This document shows, in pieces, positions 50,230 through 60,686 of a stretch of 64,000 nt of DNA; the stretch's first letter is position 1; each line of letters starts with the position of its first letter. The translations under genes were made by a program, and so were the position numbers. The DNA lies in assembly GCA_947646015.1 (NCBI GenBank), contig CANSEY010000012.1, positions 1 to 64,000 of the forward strand, in the 5' to 3' direction. Below the pieces are notes generated by a model. That model saw only the letters and a program-made list of their open reading frames with translations. It was not told the DNA's origin and did no database searches. This DNA is from an uncultured Bacteroides sp. GTDB lineage: Bacteria; Bacteroidota; Bacteroidia; Bacteroidales; Bacteroidaceae.

Positions 50230-51879
50230 TTAGAACTCCGCTTCCTTCTGTATGCAGATGATATCGCCGTAAACGGGATGGCGGAACTCAATATATTCAG
50301 CATGGAGATAGAGCCTGTCCGCCTTTTTTCCATAGAGTTCATCGCCCAGAATGGGGCAGTTTAATCCTTGATGATGGGCGGCATGTACCCGTAGTTGGTG
50401 GGTACGCCCTGTCAATGGATAAAAAGCGATGCGTATGTACTTATCGGAATAGTTCAGAATCCGGTATTCGGTAACTGCCGGTTTGCCGTATTCTTCACTG
50501 ACCATTTGCCGGGGGCGGTCGAGCGGATTGAGGCAAAGAGGAAGATTGATGGTTCCTGTTTCTTCGAGTTGCTGGTTCAATCCATTTCTATCCAGCAAGG
50601 CTACATAACGCTTCTTAATACTGCGATTGATGAACTGTTCCTGCAAGTGTTGATGAACTTCCTTAGTTTTGGCGACAAGTAACAACCCCGAAGTAGCCAT
50701 ATCCAGCCGGTGTACAATCATGGGACCGGTAGCTTCCGGATATTTAGCTTTTACACGATGGTAAACGGAATCCGTCTCCTCTTCCTTTCCGGGGACAGAC
50801 AACATACCGGATGGCTTATTGACTACCACCAGCCATTCGTCCTCAAAAACGATTTCTAATTCTTCCTTCCTGTGTGCTTGGGGCGAAAGTGGATTCCCGT
50901 CTACTTCCAGTCCTTGCAGCATGTGTTGCAGAATCGGTTCGCATTTTCCTTTACACGAAGGGTAATAATAACCGTGATGCCGTACCTCTGTTTTCGGAGA
51001 GTTTCCCCACCAGAACTCGGCCATAGCCAATGGCTTCAGTTGGTGAAGATAGGCATATTGCAGCAATTTGGGCAAGGCACATTCGCCTGCTCCGGCAGGG
51101 GGGATTTTGTGTACGGTTTGCTCAAAGATAGTACATAAGTCTTTTACTTCTCCTTTCGCATTCAGCATACGGAACTGTTCGAATAACTTTTGCTGCAAGG
51201 CTGCCGAACGTTGCTTTCGTTCGTTTTTTAGTTTTTCTATTTCCGTCTCAAAGGTAATAACCTCTTCTTCCAGCGTTTTGATTCGTTCTTTCCATCCCCG
51301 TTCCAATCGCTTGAATTCCGCTTTCTGATATTGGCTTTCACGAATAAGTGCGTCCTGTTCTTCTTTAGACAGGGCAGGGGATGACTTGCGGCGAAGTTCC
51401 CTCTCTTTCTTTGCTGTCTTTAGTTCCTCTTTGGCTTGAATAAGAGCCAGCCTTGTTTGTTCCGTTTCCCTGTCCAGTTTTTCTTTTAAGTGCAGATAAT
51501 GAGGATTAACTTCCAATGCACTGATACGGACATTGATAGCTGAAATTTGTTCTTCTTCTATTTTAAAGAATCCCTGTGGTTGCAGCAAATCGTAAACAGG
51601 TGGGACGAAATACGGATGCAGATTCTTTCCTGCCAGATTGCCGGAAAAAGCAGCAAGATAACCGATAGAGGAAGATCCTTCTTCCTGGGTTTGTACGATC
51701 AGTACTCCGAACATTTTTCCGAGAGTCAGTTCCTCTAGCCACTCCTTCTTTGTCGAAATATAGGCTTTGACTTCTTCGGCCGCTAATACACATAGCGGAT
51801 GAGGAGTATAGTTGAAAGGGTATGTAAACCTTTCCGGTAGTGCAATATGGGAAACCGGTTGGTCGAAAAAATGTATCAT
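50230..51879 (-). CDS. RluA family pseudouridine synthase with long coiled-coil N-terminal extension
   Basis: A 549-residue protein. The C-terminal 230 residues are an RluA-type catalytic domain with the aspartate motif HRLDMATSGLLL near residue 390 and the later RTHQLRVH. The N-terminal 310 residues are unlike standard RluA: residues about 125-230 form a charged coiled coil (KLDRETEQTRLALIQAKEELK, split), and a cysteine-bearing stretch SCKGKCEPI precedes the catalytic domain. It makes pseudouridine in rRNA or tRNA. The extension may help bind RNA. Confidence 0.9.
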   Translation of the reverse strand: MIHFFDQPVSHIALPERFTYPFNYTPHPLCVLAAEEVKAYISTKKEWLEELTLGKMFGVLIVQTQEEGSSSIGYLAAFSGNLAGKNLHPYFVPPVYDLLQPQGFFKIEEEQISAINVRISALEVNPHYLHLKEKLDRETEQTRLALIQAKEELKTAKKERELRRKSSPALSKEEQDALIRESQYQKAEFKRLERGWKERIKTLEEEVITFETEIEKLKNERKQRSAALQQKLFEQFRMLNAKGEVKDLCTIFEQTVHKIPPAGAGECALPKLLQYAYLHQLKPLAMAEFWWGNSPKTEVRHHGYYYPSCKGKCEPILQHMLQGLEVDGNPLSPQAHRKEELEIVFEDEWLVVVNKPSGMLSVPGKEEETDSVYHRVKAKYPEATGPMIVHRLDMATSGLLLVAKTKEVHQHLQEQFINRSIKKRYVALLDRNGLNQQLEETGTINLPLCLNPLDRPRQMVSEEYGKPAVTEYRILNYSDKYIRIAFYPLTGRTHQLRVHAAHHQGLNCPILGDELYGKKADRLYLHAEYIEFRHPVYGDIICIQKEAEF

Positions 51880-51948
51880 TGACTCGTCATAACAGAATTA
51901 GGGGTACAAAAATAAGGTAAATCCGCGAAATATACGGCAGATTCATCC

Positions 51949-52821
51949 TTAGAACTTTGTCATAAACTTCTGTACATTCTCTCTATATTCAGTAGGAGTC
52001 TGTCCTTTCTTCTTTTTGAATAGACGATTAAAGTTAGATACATTATTGAATCCGGAGGCATAGCAAATTTCAGAGATGGTATTGGATGTTTCATATAGCA
52101 TTTTGGCTGCATTGCCTATCCGTATGTCATTCAGAAAATCTATAAAACTTCTATTTGTTCTTTTTTTGAAGAAGTGGCTAAATGCAGATTCAGACATTCC
52201 CACGCTGCTTGCAACCAATTCTAATGATATCTCTTCCTGAAAATGTTCCTGAATATAGGCGATCACTTTATTGATTCTTCGGCTTTTTGATTCTCTGATG
52301 GCGAAATCTCTTTCGTTGTTGGCTGCCAGCAATAATTTTTGGTTTTCAGATATAGATAAATGATATAGTATTTTGAAAAACTCAAGGGCAGAATCAACTC
52401 CTTGCCTGTGGGATAGATTCAGTATCGTATCTTTCAATGCAAGTGATGTTTCCTGAGAAAATTCGATTCCGTAAGATGAGTCAGTGAACAGTTGTTTAAT
52501 AGGGTAGAAAATCTTCTTATTAATAATTGGATACTCCAAGGTTTCCTTATGAAACTGAATGGTGACGACGTGTGCTTCGTCATGATCGCTCTCACTAATC
52601 CATCGGTGTGGAATATTAGGACCTACCATAACCAGATCAATATCGCTGAATGGAGCGACACAATCACCAACAATTCTTTTACCTTTGCCATTGATGACCA
52701 TATTTATTTCATAATCAGAATGAAAATGGGCGGCATAGTCAAATTTTGCATGAGGATGATTTAATACGATGAATAAATCTTCTTCTCCGATAGGGGTAAT
52801 TTCTCTTTGTATGTATTCCAT
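51949..52821 (-). CDS. AraC family transcriptional regulator of the downstream PUL
   Basis: A 290-residue regulator: an N-terminal cupin-type sensing domain (HPHAKFDYAAHFHSDYEINMV, with spaced histidines) and a C-terminal double helix-turn-helix (about 190-285; VASSVGMSESAFSHFFKKRT and SEICYASGFNNVSNFNRLFKKKKG split) of AraC type. It is divergent from the SusC gene, 242 bp away, and probably activates that operon in response to a sugar. A full promoter is present. Confidence 0.9.
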   Translation of the reverse strand: MEYIQREITPIGEEDLFIVLNHPHAKFDYAAHFHSDYEINMVINGKGKRIVGDCVAPFSDIDLVMVGPNIPHRWISESDHDEAHVVTIQFHKETLEYPIINKKIFYPIKQLFTDSSYGIEFSQETSLALKDTILNLSHRQGVDSALEFFKILYHLSISENQKLLLAANNERDFAIRESKSRRINKVIAYIQEHFQEEISLELVASSVGMSESAFSHFFKKRTNRSFIDFLNDIRIGNAAKMLYETSNTISEICYASGFNNVSNFNRLFKKKKGQTPTEYRENVQKFMTKF

Positions 52822-52837
52822 AGGGGTTGTTTTTCTG

Positions 52838-52869
52838 CAAATATATCATTTTGTTCAAGAAAGTACAAA
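52838..52869 (-). promoter_or_regulatory. Promoter of the AraC regulator
   Basis: On the minus strand TTTG (52866-52869), 20 bp, TATATTTG (52838-52845). Full consensus match; leader about 12 nt. Confidence 0.7.
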
Positions 52870-52997
52870 CCTTTATAAAAATAATATATAATGTTATTTG
52901 GTTGATAATCAGCGGATTGTTTGTTTTGTGTGGTGGAAACTTCAAAAAAGTATCATGTATTGACAGTATAATATTACAAAATAGATGAAGACCTCCC

Positions 52998-53005
52998 TAT
53001 ATTTG
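52998..53005 (+). promoter_or_regulatory. -7 promoter box of the PUL operon
   Basis: TATATTTG without a -33 TTTG at the right distance, as expected of a promoter that needs an activator such as the adjacent AraC protein. Confidence 0.5.
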
Positions 53006-53063
53006 TGGCATCGAATATGACTAGTCGTTGTAGTAGTATTGAAAAACATTAATTTATTAATTT

Positions 53064-56000
53064 ATGTCGTTTATGGGAAAGAAGAAAAATTTGTTGACCT
53101 TATTGTTTATATTATTGGCTATGCCATTAATTGCCCAAGAGATGATTGTGAAGGGTAATGTAATGTCAACTGATAATGAAACATTGGTTGGTGCGACGAT
53201 TCTTGTTAAAAGTAAGAAGACGGGAGCTACCACCGATTTTGATGGAAACTATTCTATTTCAGCTAAAAAAAGCGATATCCTGGTGTTTTCTTATATAGGA
53301 TTTAAAACTGTTGAGAAAAAAGTGACTTCTAATGTATTGAATGTCATAATGGAGCCGGTAACAGAAATGTTGAATGAGGTGGTAGCAGTAGGATATGGTG
53401 TACAAAAGAAAGTTGACCTGACAGGGTCTGTTTCTACAGTGAAAGGAGAAGCTTTGATAAAAGCTGCCACACCCAACCTGACCAATGCACTGACCGGAAA
53501 GATGACCGGCGTCATTTCAACACAACAAAGTGGGGAGGCTGGATTTGATGATCCTACTTTCTATATCCGTGGAAAGAGTACATTTGGAGATAACAGTGCT
53601 TTATTGCTTGTAGACGGTGTAGAACGGTCTATCAGTAAACTAGATCCCAATGAGATTGAAAGTATTACGATACTGAAGGATGCAGCGTCTGCTGCTGTAT
53701 ATGGTGCGCGTGCTGCCAATGGGGTAATCATTGTCACTACAAAAAGAGGAACTCAGGGGAAACCGAAAATCACTTACTCGGGTACTTTTGGTTTTCAAAA
53801 ACCGACTATCGTTCCGGAGATGATGAATGCATATGAATATGCGAAATACCTGAATTTGGCGTTGGTAAACATTGGAAATGTGCCTCGTTTCACAGAATCC
53901 GAAATTCAGGATTATAAAAGTGGAAAGAAACCTTCTACAGACTGGTGGAAAGAAACATTGAAAGAGCGTGCAGGTATTCAACAGCATAGCCTGAATGTGA
54001 ATGGAGGTAGTGAATCGACTAAGTTTTTTGTATCATTCGGTTATCTCGACCAGGATGGATTGTACGATTTGTCTTATTTCAAAAGATATAATGTACGTTC
54101 CAATATTGATACTCAAATAACGAAAGACTTCAGTGTTTCGGTAGATCTTGCCGGACGCTATGAAAAACTCGGCAAATCAGCTGTCGGCAACGGGCTCTTC
54201 TCTACTATTATCAATTCGAAGCCAACCGAGCGTGCTTATGCTCCGGACGATGTAGAAAAAGGTGCCTTAGTTTCTAACGGGCAAAATGTTTCTCCTATCG
54301 GACAGGCTGCCCATTCGGGATATAGTAAGACGGAAAACTCAGTATTTCAAGGAACGTTGCAGGGTGTCTATGATGTTCCTTTCTTGAAAGGGCTGAAGGC
54401 CAGAGCCAGTTTCTCTTATGACCGTTGGTTCTCAAAAGCCAAGACTTTTACTACTCCCTATGAGTTTTACAGATATGATAAAGAGATCGATCTGTATACC
54501 AAACAGAAGTCAGGAGGAGGTATCAGTCTGTATGAAGGGACGGCTGAGGATGAAAGAATTACCATTCAGGCAGCCTTGTCTTATGATGCTACTTTTAATA
54601 AACTGCATAATATCTCAGCTTTATTACTTTTTGAGGAGTCGTCTTATAAATACAGTAATTTGCAGGCATCCCGCGTAAACTATATATCTTCAGCCATCGA
54701 TCAGTTATTTGCCGGTCCGGATAAAGATCAGACAAATGGAGGAAGTGCGAATGAAACAGTCAGAAAGGGATATGTAGGACGAGTTAATTATAACTATTCG
54801 GGCAAGTACTTATTCCAGTTTAATTTCCGTTATGATGGTTCTTTCAATTTTCCACAGGGGAAAAGATGGGGATTCTTCCCCGCAGTTTCGGGCGGATGGA
54901 GAGTCAGTGAAGAACCTTTCCTGAAAAAGACAGGCATCTTTCATAATCTGAAACTTAGAGCTTCTTACGGACAGTTTGGTAACGACAGAGTGGCAGCGTT
55001 CCAGTATTTATCTGGATATAAATATAATTCCGGTTCAGTTATCGGTGGAAACTACCAGTCGGGAATTACAGATACGGGTATGGCTAATCCTAATATAACC
55101 TGGGAAACGGCAACCAATATGGATTTCGGACTTGATTTTGGTATTCTGGGTGGAAAACTATCGGGAGAACTAACTTACTTCTATAAGAAAACGAGAGACA
55201 TCTTATTGCCCAGAAGTGCTTCCGTACCACAAACTTTTGGTGCTACCCTGCCTGATGAAAATATAGGAAAAGTTGATAATAAAGGTATCGAAGCGATTTT
55301 GCGGTATAATGATAAGATTGGTAATTTTAGATTTATGGTGGAAGGAAATATGACTTTCGCCAAGAGCAAGGTCGTTTACATGGATGAAGCCTTGAATGTG
55401 GCAGAACAGAAGAAAAGAACCGGGCATCCTTTTGATCAGACTTATGGATTGAAGGCATTAGGTTTATTCCGGAGTCAGGAAGAAATAGACGGATGGGCTA
55501 TTCAGGACGGACGTGGAAATACGAGTCTTAAAGTCGGTGACATTAAATATCAGGATTATGATAAGAGTGGGGTGATTGATGGTGAAGATATTCAGAGGAT
55601 AGGTAAAAGTACGGTACCAGAGATTGTTTTCGGGTTGAATATAGGTATGTCATATAAGCAGTTTGAATTGACAATGAATTTTCAGGGTGCAACAGGTTTC
55701 GATCAATATCTGAGATGGGACCCGTTCAATCTTGAGTCTAATGCGTTGGCTATATTCAAGAACTCATGGTCGGAAGATAATCCGAATGCTAAATATCCAC
55801 GCTTATATGCGGGAACTGTACAGAATAATCGGGAGAAATCTTCATTCTGGCTGTATGACGGCACTTATATCCGTTTGCGAAACTTCGAGTTGGCATATAC
55901 ATTTGACAAGTATCCGTTTTTCAAAAAGATAGGAGTGCAGAATCTACGCATATTTGTATCGGGCAACAACTTATTGACCTTCTCGAAGATGAAGGACTTT

Positions 56001-56093
56001 GACCCGGAAGCTCCTAATATTGATCCTGATAATAATGCTTATTATTATCCGCAGATGAAGTCCTATAATGTTGGTTTGAGTATTGAATTTTAA
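53064..56093 (+). CDS. SusC/RagA family TonB-dependent transporter (PUL)
   Basis: A 1009-residue outer-membrane transporter. A signal peptide (cleavage near LIAQ) is followed by a carboxypeptidase-regulatory-like domain (IVKGNVMSTDNETLVGAT), TonB box (VVAVGYGVQKKVDLTG), plug (FYIRGKSTFGDNSALLLVDGVE split) and barrel. It imports oligosaccharides captured by the SusD lipoprotein 12 bp downstream. The start could also be the ATG at 53073. It is first in an at least six-gene operon with 12-16-bp gaps. Confidence 0.94.
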   Translation: MSFMGKKKNLLTLLFILLAMPLIAQEMIVKGNVMSTDNETLVGATILVKSKKTGATTDFDGNYSISAKKSDILVFSYIGFKTVEKKVTSNVLNVIMEPVTEMLNEVVAVGYGVQKKVDLTGSVSTVKGEALIKAATPNLTNALTGKMTGVISTQQSGEAGFDDPTFYIRGKSTFGDNSALLLVDGVERSISKLDPNEIESITILKDAASAAVYGARAANGVIIVTTKRGTQGKPKITYSGTFGFQKPTIVPEMMNAYEYAKYLNLALVNIGNVPRFTESEIQDYKSGKKPSTDWWKETLKERAGIQQHSLNVNGGSESTKFFVSFGYLDQDGLYDLSYFKRYNVRSNIDTQITKDFSVSVDLAGRYEKLGKSAVGNGLFSTIINSKPTERAYAPDDVEKGALVSNGQNVSPIGQAAHSGYSKTENSVFQGTLQGVYDVPFLKGLKARASFSYDRWFSKAKTFTTPYEFYRYDKEIDLYTKQKSGGGISLYEGTAEDERITIQAALSYDATFNKLHNISALLLFEESSYKYSNLQASRVNYISSAIDQLFAGPDKDQTNGGSANETVRKGYVGRVNYNYSGKYLFQFNFRYDGSFNFPQGKRWGFFPAVSGGWRVSEEPFLKKTGIFHNLKLRASYGQFGNDRVAAFQYLSGYKYNSGSVIGGNYQSGITDTGMANPNITWETATNMDFGLDFGILGGKLSGELTYFYKKTRDILLPRSASVPQTFGATLPDENIGKVDNKGIEAILRYNDKIGNFRFMVEGNMTFAKSKVVYMDEALNVAEQKKRTGHPFDQTYGLKALGLFRSQEEIDGWAIQDGRGNTSLKVGDIKYQDYDKSGVIDGEDIQRIGKSTVPEIVFGLNIGMSYKQFELTMNFQGATGFDQYLRWDPFNLESNALAIFKNSWSEDNPNAKYPRLYAGTVQNNREKSSFWLYDGTYIRLRNFELAYTFDKYPFFKKIGVQNLRIFVSGNNLLTFSKMKDFDPEAPNIDPDNNAYYYPQMKSYNVGLSIEF

Positions 56094-56105
56094 TAGAGTA
56101 GAGTT

Positions 56106-57749
56106 ATGAAAAATAGAATATCATCCGTTTTTATCCTGTTTTTGTTGCTGTTCACCAATTCGTGTATGGATTTGGATAAAGAACCGCTGGATATGATTTC
56201 GAGTGATGCGGTATTTAAAGATGAGGCTCTGTCAGAGGCCTATCTCTATAAAATATATGGCTATATGCCTTGTGGATATGGCCTGTTTGTTGAAGCTGGT
56301 GCGAATGTATTAAGTGGAATGGGGATTACCGATCTGCTTGATGGCAGCACCGATCTGTTGCGTTCGCCTGCGGGATGGAATGAGAGTAACGGAGTCATGA
56401 TACCGGGAACGATGTCTTCTACGTACAATCCTCTTGAAACTTGGGGCCGGAGCTATGAAGCCATCCGTAAAGTTAATAATCTGATAGCGGGACTTTCTGA
56501 TGATAGTCCCTTATCAGAAAGTTTTAAGGAAAGAGTGATAGCGGAAGCACGTTTTGTCAGGGCATTCCTGTATTTCGATCTGGTTCGCCGCTATGGAGAC
56601 GTACCTTTGATTAAAGAGTTACAAAACTTTGATAATTTGCAGGCACTGCTCGTTCCGCGTACTCCTAAATCGGATGTTTATGATTTTGTAGAAACCGAAT
56701 TGGAACAGATAGGAGAAATACTTCCGTATGCGAGAGAAATACCGGCAACCGAACATGGACGTGCTTCTCGTGAGGCGGCATGGGCACTAAACGGACGTGT
56801 ATTGCTTTTTGCCGAACGTTATGAACGTTCCGCTTTTTTCTCAAAGAAAGTAATTGATGAGAAGTATTTTGAATTGGATGATGATTACAATGCATTGTTC
56901 CAGTCAAGAAGTGGAAATAAGGAAGTTATATTCGAAGTAATGTTTGATGGGATTAATAAAGGGCATGCGTGTGATAACTTGTTTATGCCCCCCAGCATCG
57001 ATAATGGCTGGGGCTCTCAGACGAATCCGACACAAGAACTGGTGGACTCCTATGAAATGTTGGACGGAACTCCGTTTGACTGGAATAATCCTGTACATGC
57101 CAAAGATCCGTATACCGGACGAGATAAACGTTTGGCTGCAAGCATTATTACAGACGGATCTGTCTTTAAAAATAAAGTAATTCGAACGGGATACCTAATG
57201 CCGGACGACGGCTTGGGACTGGTAGAAAGAACTTATACCGGTTATTATATACGTAAATTTCTTGATGAAACCCTTCCTTTTGAGAAACTCTATTTCGGAG
57301 GTAGCCAGACAAGCTGGAAGGAGTTACGTTTAGCGGAAGTATTGCTGAATTATGCCGAAGCGCAGAACGAAGCTAAGCAGGGACCGGATGATTCTGTTCA
57401 TGATGCGATAAATGCCGTAAGAGACCGTGCCGGACTACCGGATCTTCCGAAAGACCTTGATTATACAGGAATGAAACAGAGAATTATACAGGAACGGAAA
57501 GTAGAACTGGCATTCGAAGGACATCGTTTCTGGGATTTAAGACGTTGGAAACTGGCAGAATCTGTATTGAATAACAAGTATTTCCATGGTATGAAGATTA
57601 CCGAAGAGAATGGAGTGAAACATTATGAGGTATTCGAATTGAATATGCTTCCTAAACAAGTCTTTTTGCCGAAGCACTATCTGATGCCTATAAATATCGG
57701 TGAAATGGAGAAGAACCCTAATTTGGGCAGTAACAATGACGGATATTAA
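56106..57749 (+). CDS. SusD/RagB family glycan-binding lipoprotein (PUL)
   Basis: A 547-residue lipoprotein with Cys20 in FTNSC and the TPR-like SusD fold: AEARFVRAFLYFDLVRRYGDVPLI near residue 155 (split), RLAEVLLNYAEAQNEA and VELAFEGHRFWDLRRWKLA near the C-terminus (split), all hallmarks of the RagB/SusD family. It binds glycan on the cell surface and closes the SusC barrel. Confidence 0.94.
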   Translation: MKNRISSVFILFLLLFTNSCMDLDKEPLDMISSDAVFKDEALSEAYLYKIYGYMPCGYGLFVEAGANVLSGMGITDLLDGSTDLLRSPAGWNESNGVMIPGTMSSTYNPLETWGRSYEAIRKVNNLIAGLSDDSPLSESFKERVIAEARFVRAFLYFDLVRRYGDVPLIKELQNFDNLQALLVPRTPKSDVYDFVETELEQIGEILPYAREIPATEHGRASREAAWALNGRVLLFAERYERSAFFSKKVIDEKYFELDDDYNALFQSRSGNKEVIFEVMFDGINKGHACDNLFMPPSIDNGWGSQTNPTQELVDSYEMLDGTPFDWNNPVHAKDPYTGRDKRLAASIITDGSVFKNKVIRTGYLMPDDGLGLVERTYTGYYIRKFLDETLPFEKLYFGGSQTSWKELRLAEVLLNYAEAQNEAKQGPDDSVHDAINAVRDRAGLPDLPKDLDYTGMKQRIIQERKVELAFEGHRFWDLRRWKLAESVLNNKYFHGMKITEENGVKHYEVFELNMLPKQVFLPKHYLMPINIGEMEKNPNLGSNNDGY

Positions 57750-57761
57750 AAAACTACGGGT

Positions 57762-58616
57762 ATGAAAAGAATCAATCATTGGCTGATAATATGTTTTGTT
57801 TTGCTGTTGACTGTTGCATGTACTTCCGGCAAACAGAGTAAATCGGCATCCTGGCAGGATTTGCATTATGGACCTGATTCGCTACAGACGATGGATGTAT
57901 ATCTGCTGGAGAACAGGACTGCCGATACTCCTTTAATGATTCTTGTGCATGGAGGAGGTTGGATGGCAGGCGATAAGAAAGATGCCGATTTTATGAAAAT
58001 CGCCTGTTATGCCAACGGCATGAATGTGGTGAATATCAACTACCGGATGGGGGATGGAATTTGCTATAAGCAAATGATGGAGGATATGACGGATGCAGTC
58101 CGCTATGTACTGGCCCATGCAGAAGAATGGAATATTAAAAAAACAAATTATGTGATGTGGGGCGGTAGTGCCGGAGCTCATTTATCTTTATTGTATGCGT
58201 ATAATTATGATAAAGAAGATGTTATTTCATTAGTCATCACTTTGGGAGCACCTACCAGACTGGATGCTTTGGATGCCTTGTCGGGTGCAAAGCAAAGCGA
58301 TATTGAAGGACTGTTGCCAATCGTTACCGGTAAACCGTGGAACAGTGACACTTCTCAGCTGGATGTCGATTATCAGCTGGCAAGTCCTTATTACGGAAAA
58401 AACTTTAAGCCTACTTTCCTGATACATGGAGAAAAGGATACGATCGTCCCGAAAGTTCAATCGGAGATGTTGAGTGATCTTTTAAAACAGAAAAATGTTC
58501 CCGATACGCTGGTTATCCTTCCTAATGGAGGGCATGGAGGTGAAAATACTCCTCTGGAAGTTTCGGAAAAGGTAAATGTGGCAATGTATAAATGGATTTT
58601 GAAATACAGCAAATAA
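57762..58616 (+). CDS. Lipid-anchored alpha/beta hydrolase, probable glycan esterase (PUL)
   Basis: A 284-residue lipoprotein (Cys20 in TVAC). HGGGW near residue 63 forms the oxyanion hole; GGSAGAH near residue 130 holds the nucleophilic serine; the acid and histidine are in GEKDTIVP and GGHGGE. The fold is that of BD-FAE/acetyl-xylan-type esterases of the hormone-sensitive-lipase group. In this operon it likely removes acetyl, methyl or feruloyl esters from the pectic or related substrate. The exact ester is unknown. Confidence 0.88.
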   Translation: MKRINHWLIICFVLLLTVACTSGKQSKSASWQDLHYGPDSLQTMDVYLLENRTADTPLMILVHGGGWMAGDKKDADFMKIACYANGMNVVNINYRMGDGICYKQMMEDMTDAVRYVLAHAEEWNIKKTNYVMWGGSAGAHLSLLYAYNYDKEDVISLVITLGAPTRLDALDALSGAKQSDIEGLLPIVTGKPWNSDTSQLDVDYQLASPYYGKNFKPTFLIHGEKDTIVPKVQSEMLSDLLKQKNVPDTLVILPNGGHGGENTPLEVSEKVNVAMYKWILKYSK

Positions 58617-58631
58617 TAAAAAGAGTATACT

Positions 58632-60671
58632 ATGAATGCAATAAATAAACTGAAACTATCTTTATCGGCAGTGCTCTTCTCCTTTTTGGGAATAGCTTGC
58701 AGTGATATAGATGATAACTTGGTGAACTATCCGGTAGTAGCGGAGGTGAATACCGTCTACTACATTGATTCGGAGTCGGGAAATGACGCTAATAGTGGAG
58801 AATCTGAATCGTCTGCATGGAAAACGTTTGCTAACATTAACCGTGTTATTTTTCAGGCAGGTAATCGTATTTTACTGAAGAGAGGGAGTGTATGGACCGG
58901 ACAGGTTAGTCCTAGAGGGACGGGTACACCTTCCAATCCAATTATTCTTGGATCTTATGGCGAAGGAGAAAAACCGATTATCAATGGAAATGGTGAAGTA
59001 AAGGCGGCCGTTTACCTGAAAAACCAGTCGAATTGGGTAATTCAGGATTTGCAGGTGTCTAATTATGCGGATGTACGGGGAGATATCTATCGATGCGGGA
59101 TTTTGGTCGAAAATGATAATGGAGGAACTGTCAGTAATATTAAGATTCTGAATAATACGGTTCGTGACGTGTCCGGTTCCTTCAGATATGTCGGTGCTTT
59201 TCATCCGCATCAATATGGAGGGATAGCTGTCAATGTAATAGGGCAGAATGCCACAGATAAATATGATAAGGTCTTGATTGAAAATAATACCGTAGAAAAA
59301 GCGGGACGTACGGGGATTGTTGTATGGGATAATCTTTTTGCCAGTGATCTGGAAGCTTCCACGAATGTAGTAATACGTAATAATTCGGTGAAAGACATTG
59401 ATTCGGACGGTATAATCACCTATGGTTGTTATGGTTCTTTAATCGAACATAATGTAGCCAATGGATGCGGCTCTTATCGGGAGGACGGTCAGTTTAATGG
59501 CTCGGCAGCTATTTGGTGTACTCGTGGAAAGGACTGTATTATTCAGTATAATGAGGCTTATCATACGAAAGCGCTGGAGGGAAATGATGACGGAACCGGA
59601 TTTGACATTGACATGGATGCTGTTAATTGTATCGTACAATACAATTATAGCCACGATAACGAGGGAGGATTTATGTTGTTTGTAGACGCGTCTAATTCGT
59701 CCGGTAGTATTGTACGCTATAATATCAGTCAGAATGATCGGAAACGTGTCTTCATGATTGCAGGAGGAGTTACTCCGAATACGCAGATTTATAATAATAC
59801 CATATATTTGGGTGCGGGTGCTACTACTAAGATTATAGATCATACCTGGGATGACGGGGGAGATATCAATGCTCCTTGGCTGTTTAAGAATAACATCATT
59901 TACAATCTAGGAACAGGTGATTACAAGATTCCGGGTACAGGTGGAGTTTTTGAAGGAAATGTCTACTATGGAAACCATCCGGCTAACGAACCGGATGAAA
60001 CAGGGAAGATAACAGTAGATCCGAAATTTATAAATGTTGGTGCCGGTGGAACAGGTATCAGTACACTGGATGGATATAAGCTGGAAGAAAACTCTCCGAT
60101 AATGAATACGGGAGTTAAGGTTGCAAGGAATGGCGGTATGGACTTCTTTGGAAATCCGGTATCCTCTGGCGGTAAGCCTACTCCCGGTGCTCATGAATTG
60201 AATGGCACGGCTTCGGGTGAGTCTGAAATGATAGATAAACTGAATGACTGGAGTAACGCATTTTACTATTCACCCAATTTGAATCTGGACAGCAGTAATC
60301 CGCAATTCTTTGGTGGTGATGGATCCAGAGCTGTACGGGCAACTACAGATGATGGAATTATATTGTATAACCTTCCGAATATAAAGTCTGTGGAAGTCAC
60401 TATGTATCTATGTGTCTGGTATCCGACGTTAACCCCGCAGAACATTAAGATATATGGTTCATACACAGGAGGTGATTTTGCTAATTACATCGAAATACCA
60501 GTTACTTATACGACAGATTCTGCTGTAGTGGAAGGCTGGCAGAAGACCACAATCAATACAGCTGGGGCCTTGCCGGAAGGAGTGAACTTTATAGGAGTCC
60601 GCATTAATGATCCGGTGAATGAGAGCTGGGCTGTTCAAATCGGTGAAGTGGCAATCACTTATGTAGAATAA
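58632..60671 (+). CDS. Right-handed parallel beta-helix lipoprotein with extra C-terminal domain (PUL)
   Basis: A 679-residue lipoprotein (Cys23 in GIAC). Residues about 40-520 are a right-handed parallel beta-helix of repeated short strands (WVIQDLQVSN, KILNNTVRDV, VIRNNSVKDI, CIIQYNEAYH and similar). About 150 further residues (530-679) form a beta-sandwich-like domain absent from its paralogue. Proteins of this shape are mainly polysaccharide lyases or glycoside hydrolases acting on pectin-type glycans; a catalytic family could not be assigned. The next gene is a close paralogue. Confidence 0.85.
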   Translation: MNAINKLKLSLSAVLFSFLGIACSDIDDNLVNYPVVAEVNTVYYIDSESGNDANSGESESSAWKTFANINRVIFQAGNRILLKRGSVWTGQVSPRGTGTPSNPIILGSYGEGEKPIINGNGEVKAAVYLKNQSNWVIQDLQVSNYADVRGDIYRCGILVENDNGGTVSNIKILNNTVRDVSGSFRYVGAFHPHQYGGIAVNVIGQNATDKYDKVLIENNTVEKAGRTGIVVWDNLFASDLEASTNVVIRNNSVKDIDSDGIITYGCYGSLIEHNVANGCGSYREDGQFNGSAAIWCTRGKDCIIQYNEAYHTKALEGNDDGTGFDIDMDAVNCIVQYNYSHDNEGGFMLFVDASNSSGSIVRYNISQNDRKRVFMIAGGVTPNTQIYNNTIYLGAGATTKIIDHTWDDGGDINAPWLFKNNIIYNLGTGDYKIPGTGGVFEGNVYYGNHPANEPDETGKITVDPKFINVGAGGTGISTLDGYKLEENSPIMNTGVKVARNGGMDFFGNPVSSGGKPTPGAHELNGTASGESEMIDKLNDWSNAFYYSPNLNLDSSNPQFFGGDGSRAVRATTDDGIILYNLPNIKSVEVTMYLCVWYPTLTPQNIKIYGSYTGGDFANYIEIPVTYTTDSAVVEGWQKTTINTAGALPEGVNFIGVRINDPVNESWAVQIGEVAITYVE

Positions 60672-60686
60672 AATAAAACGAAGAGA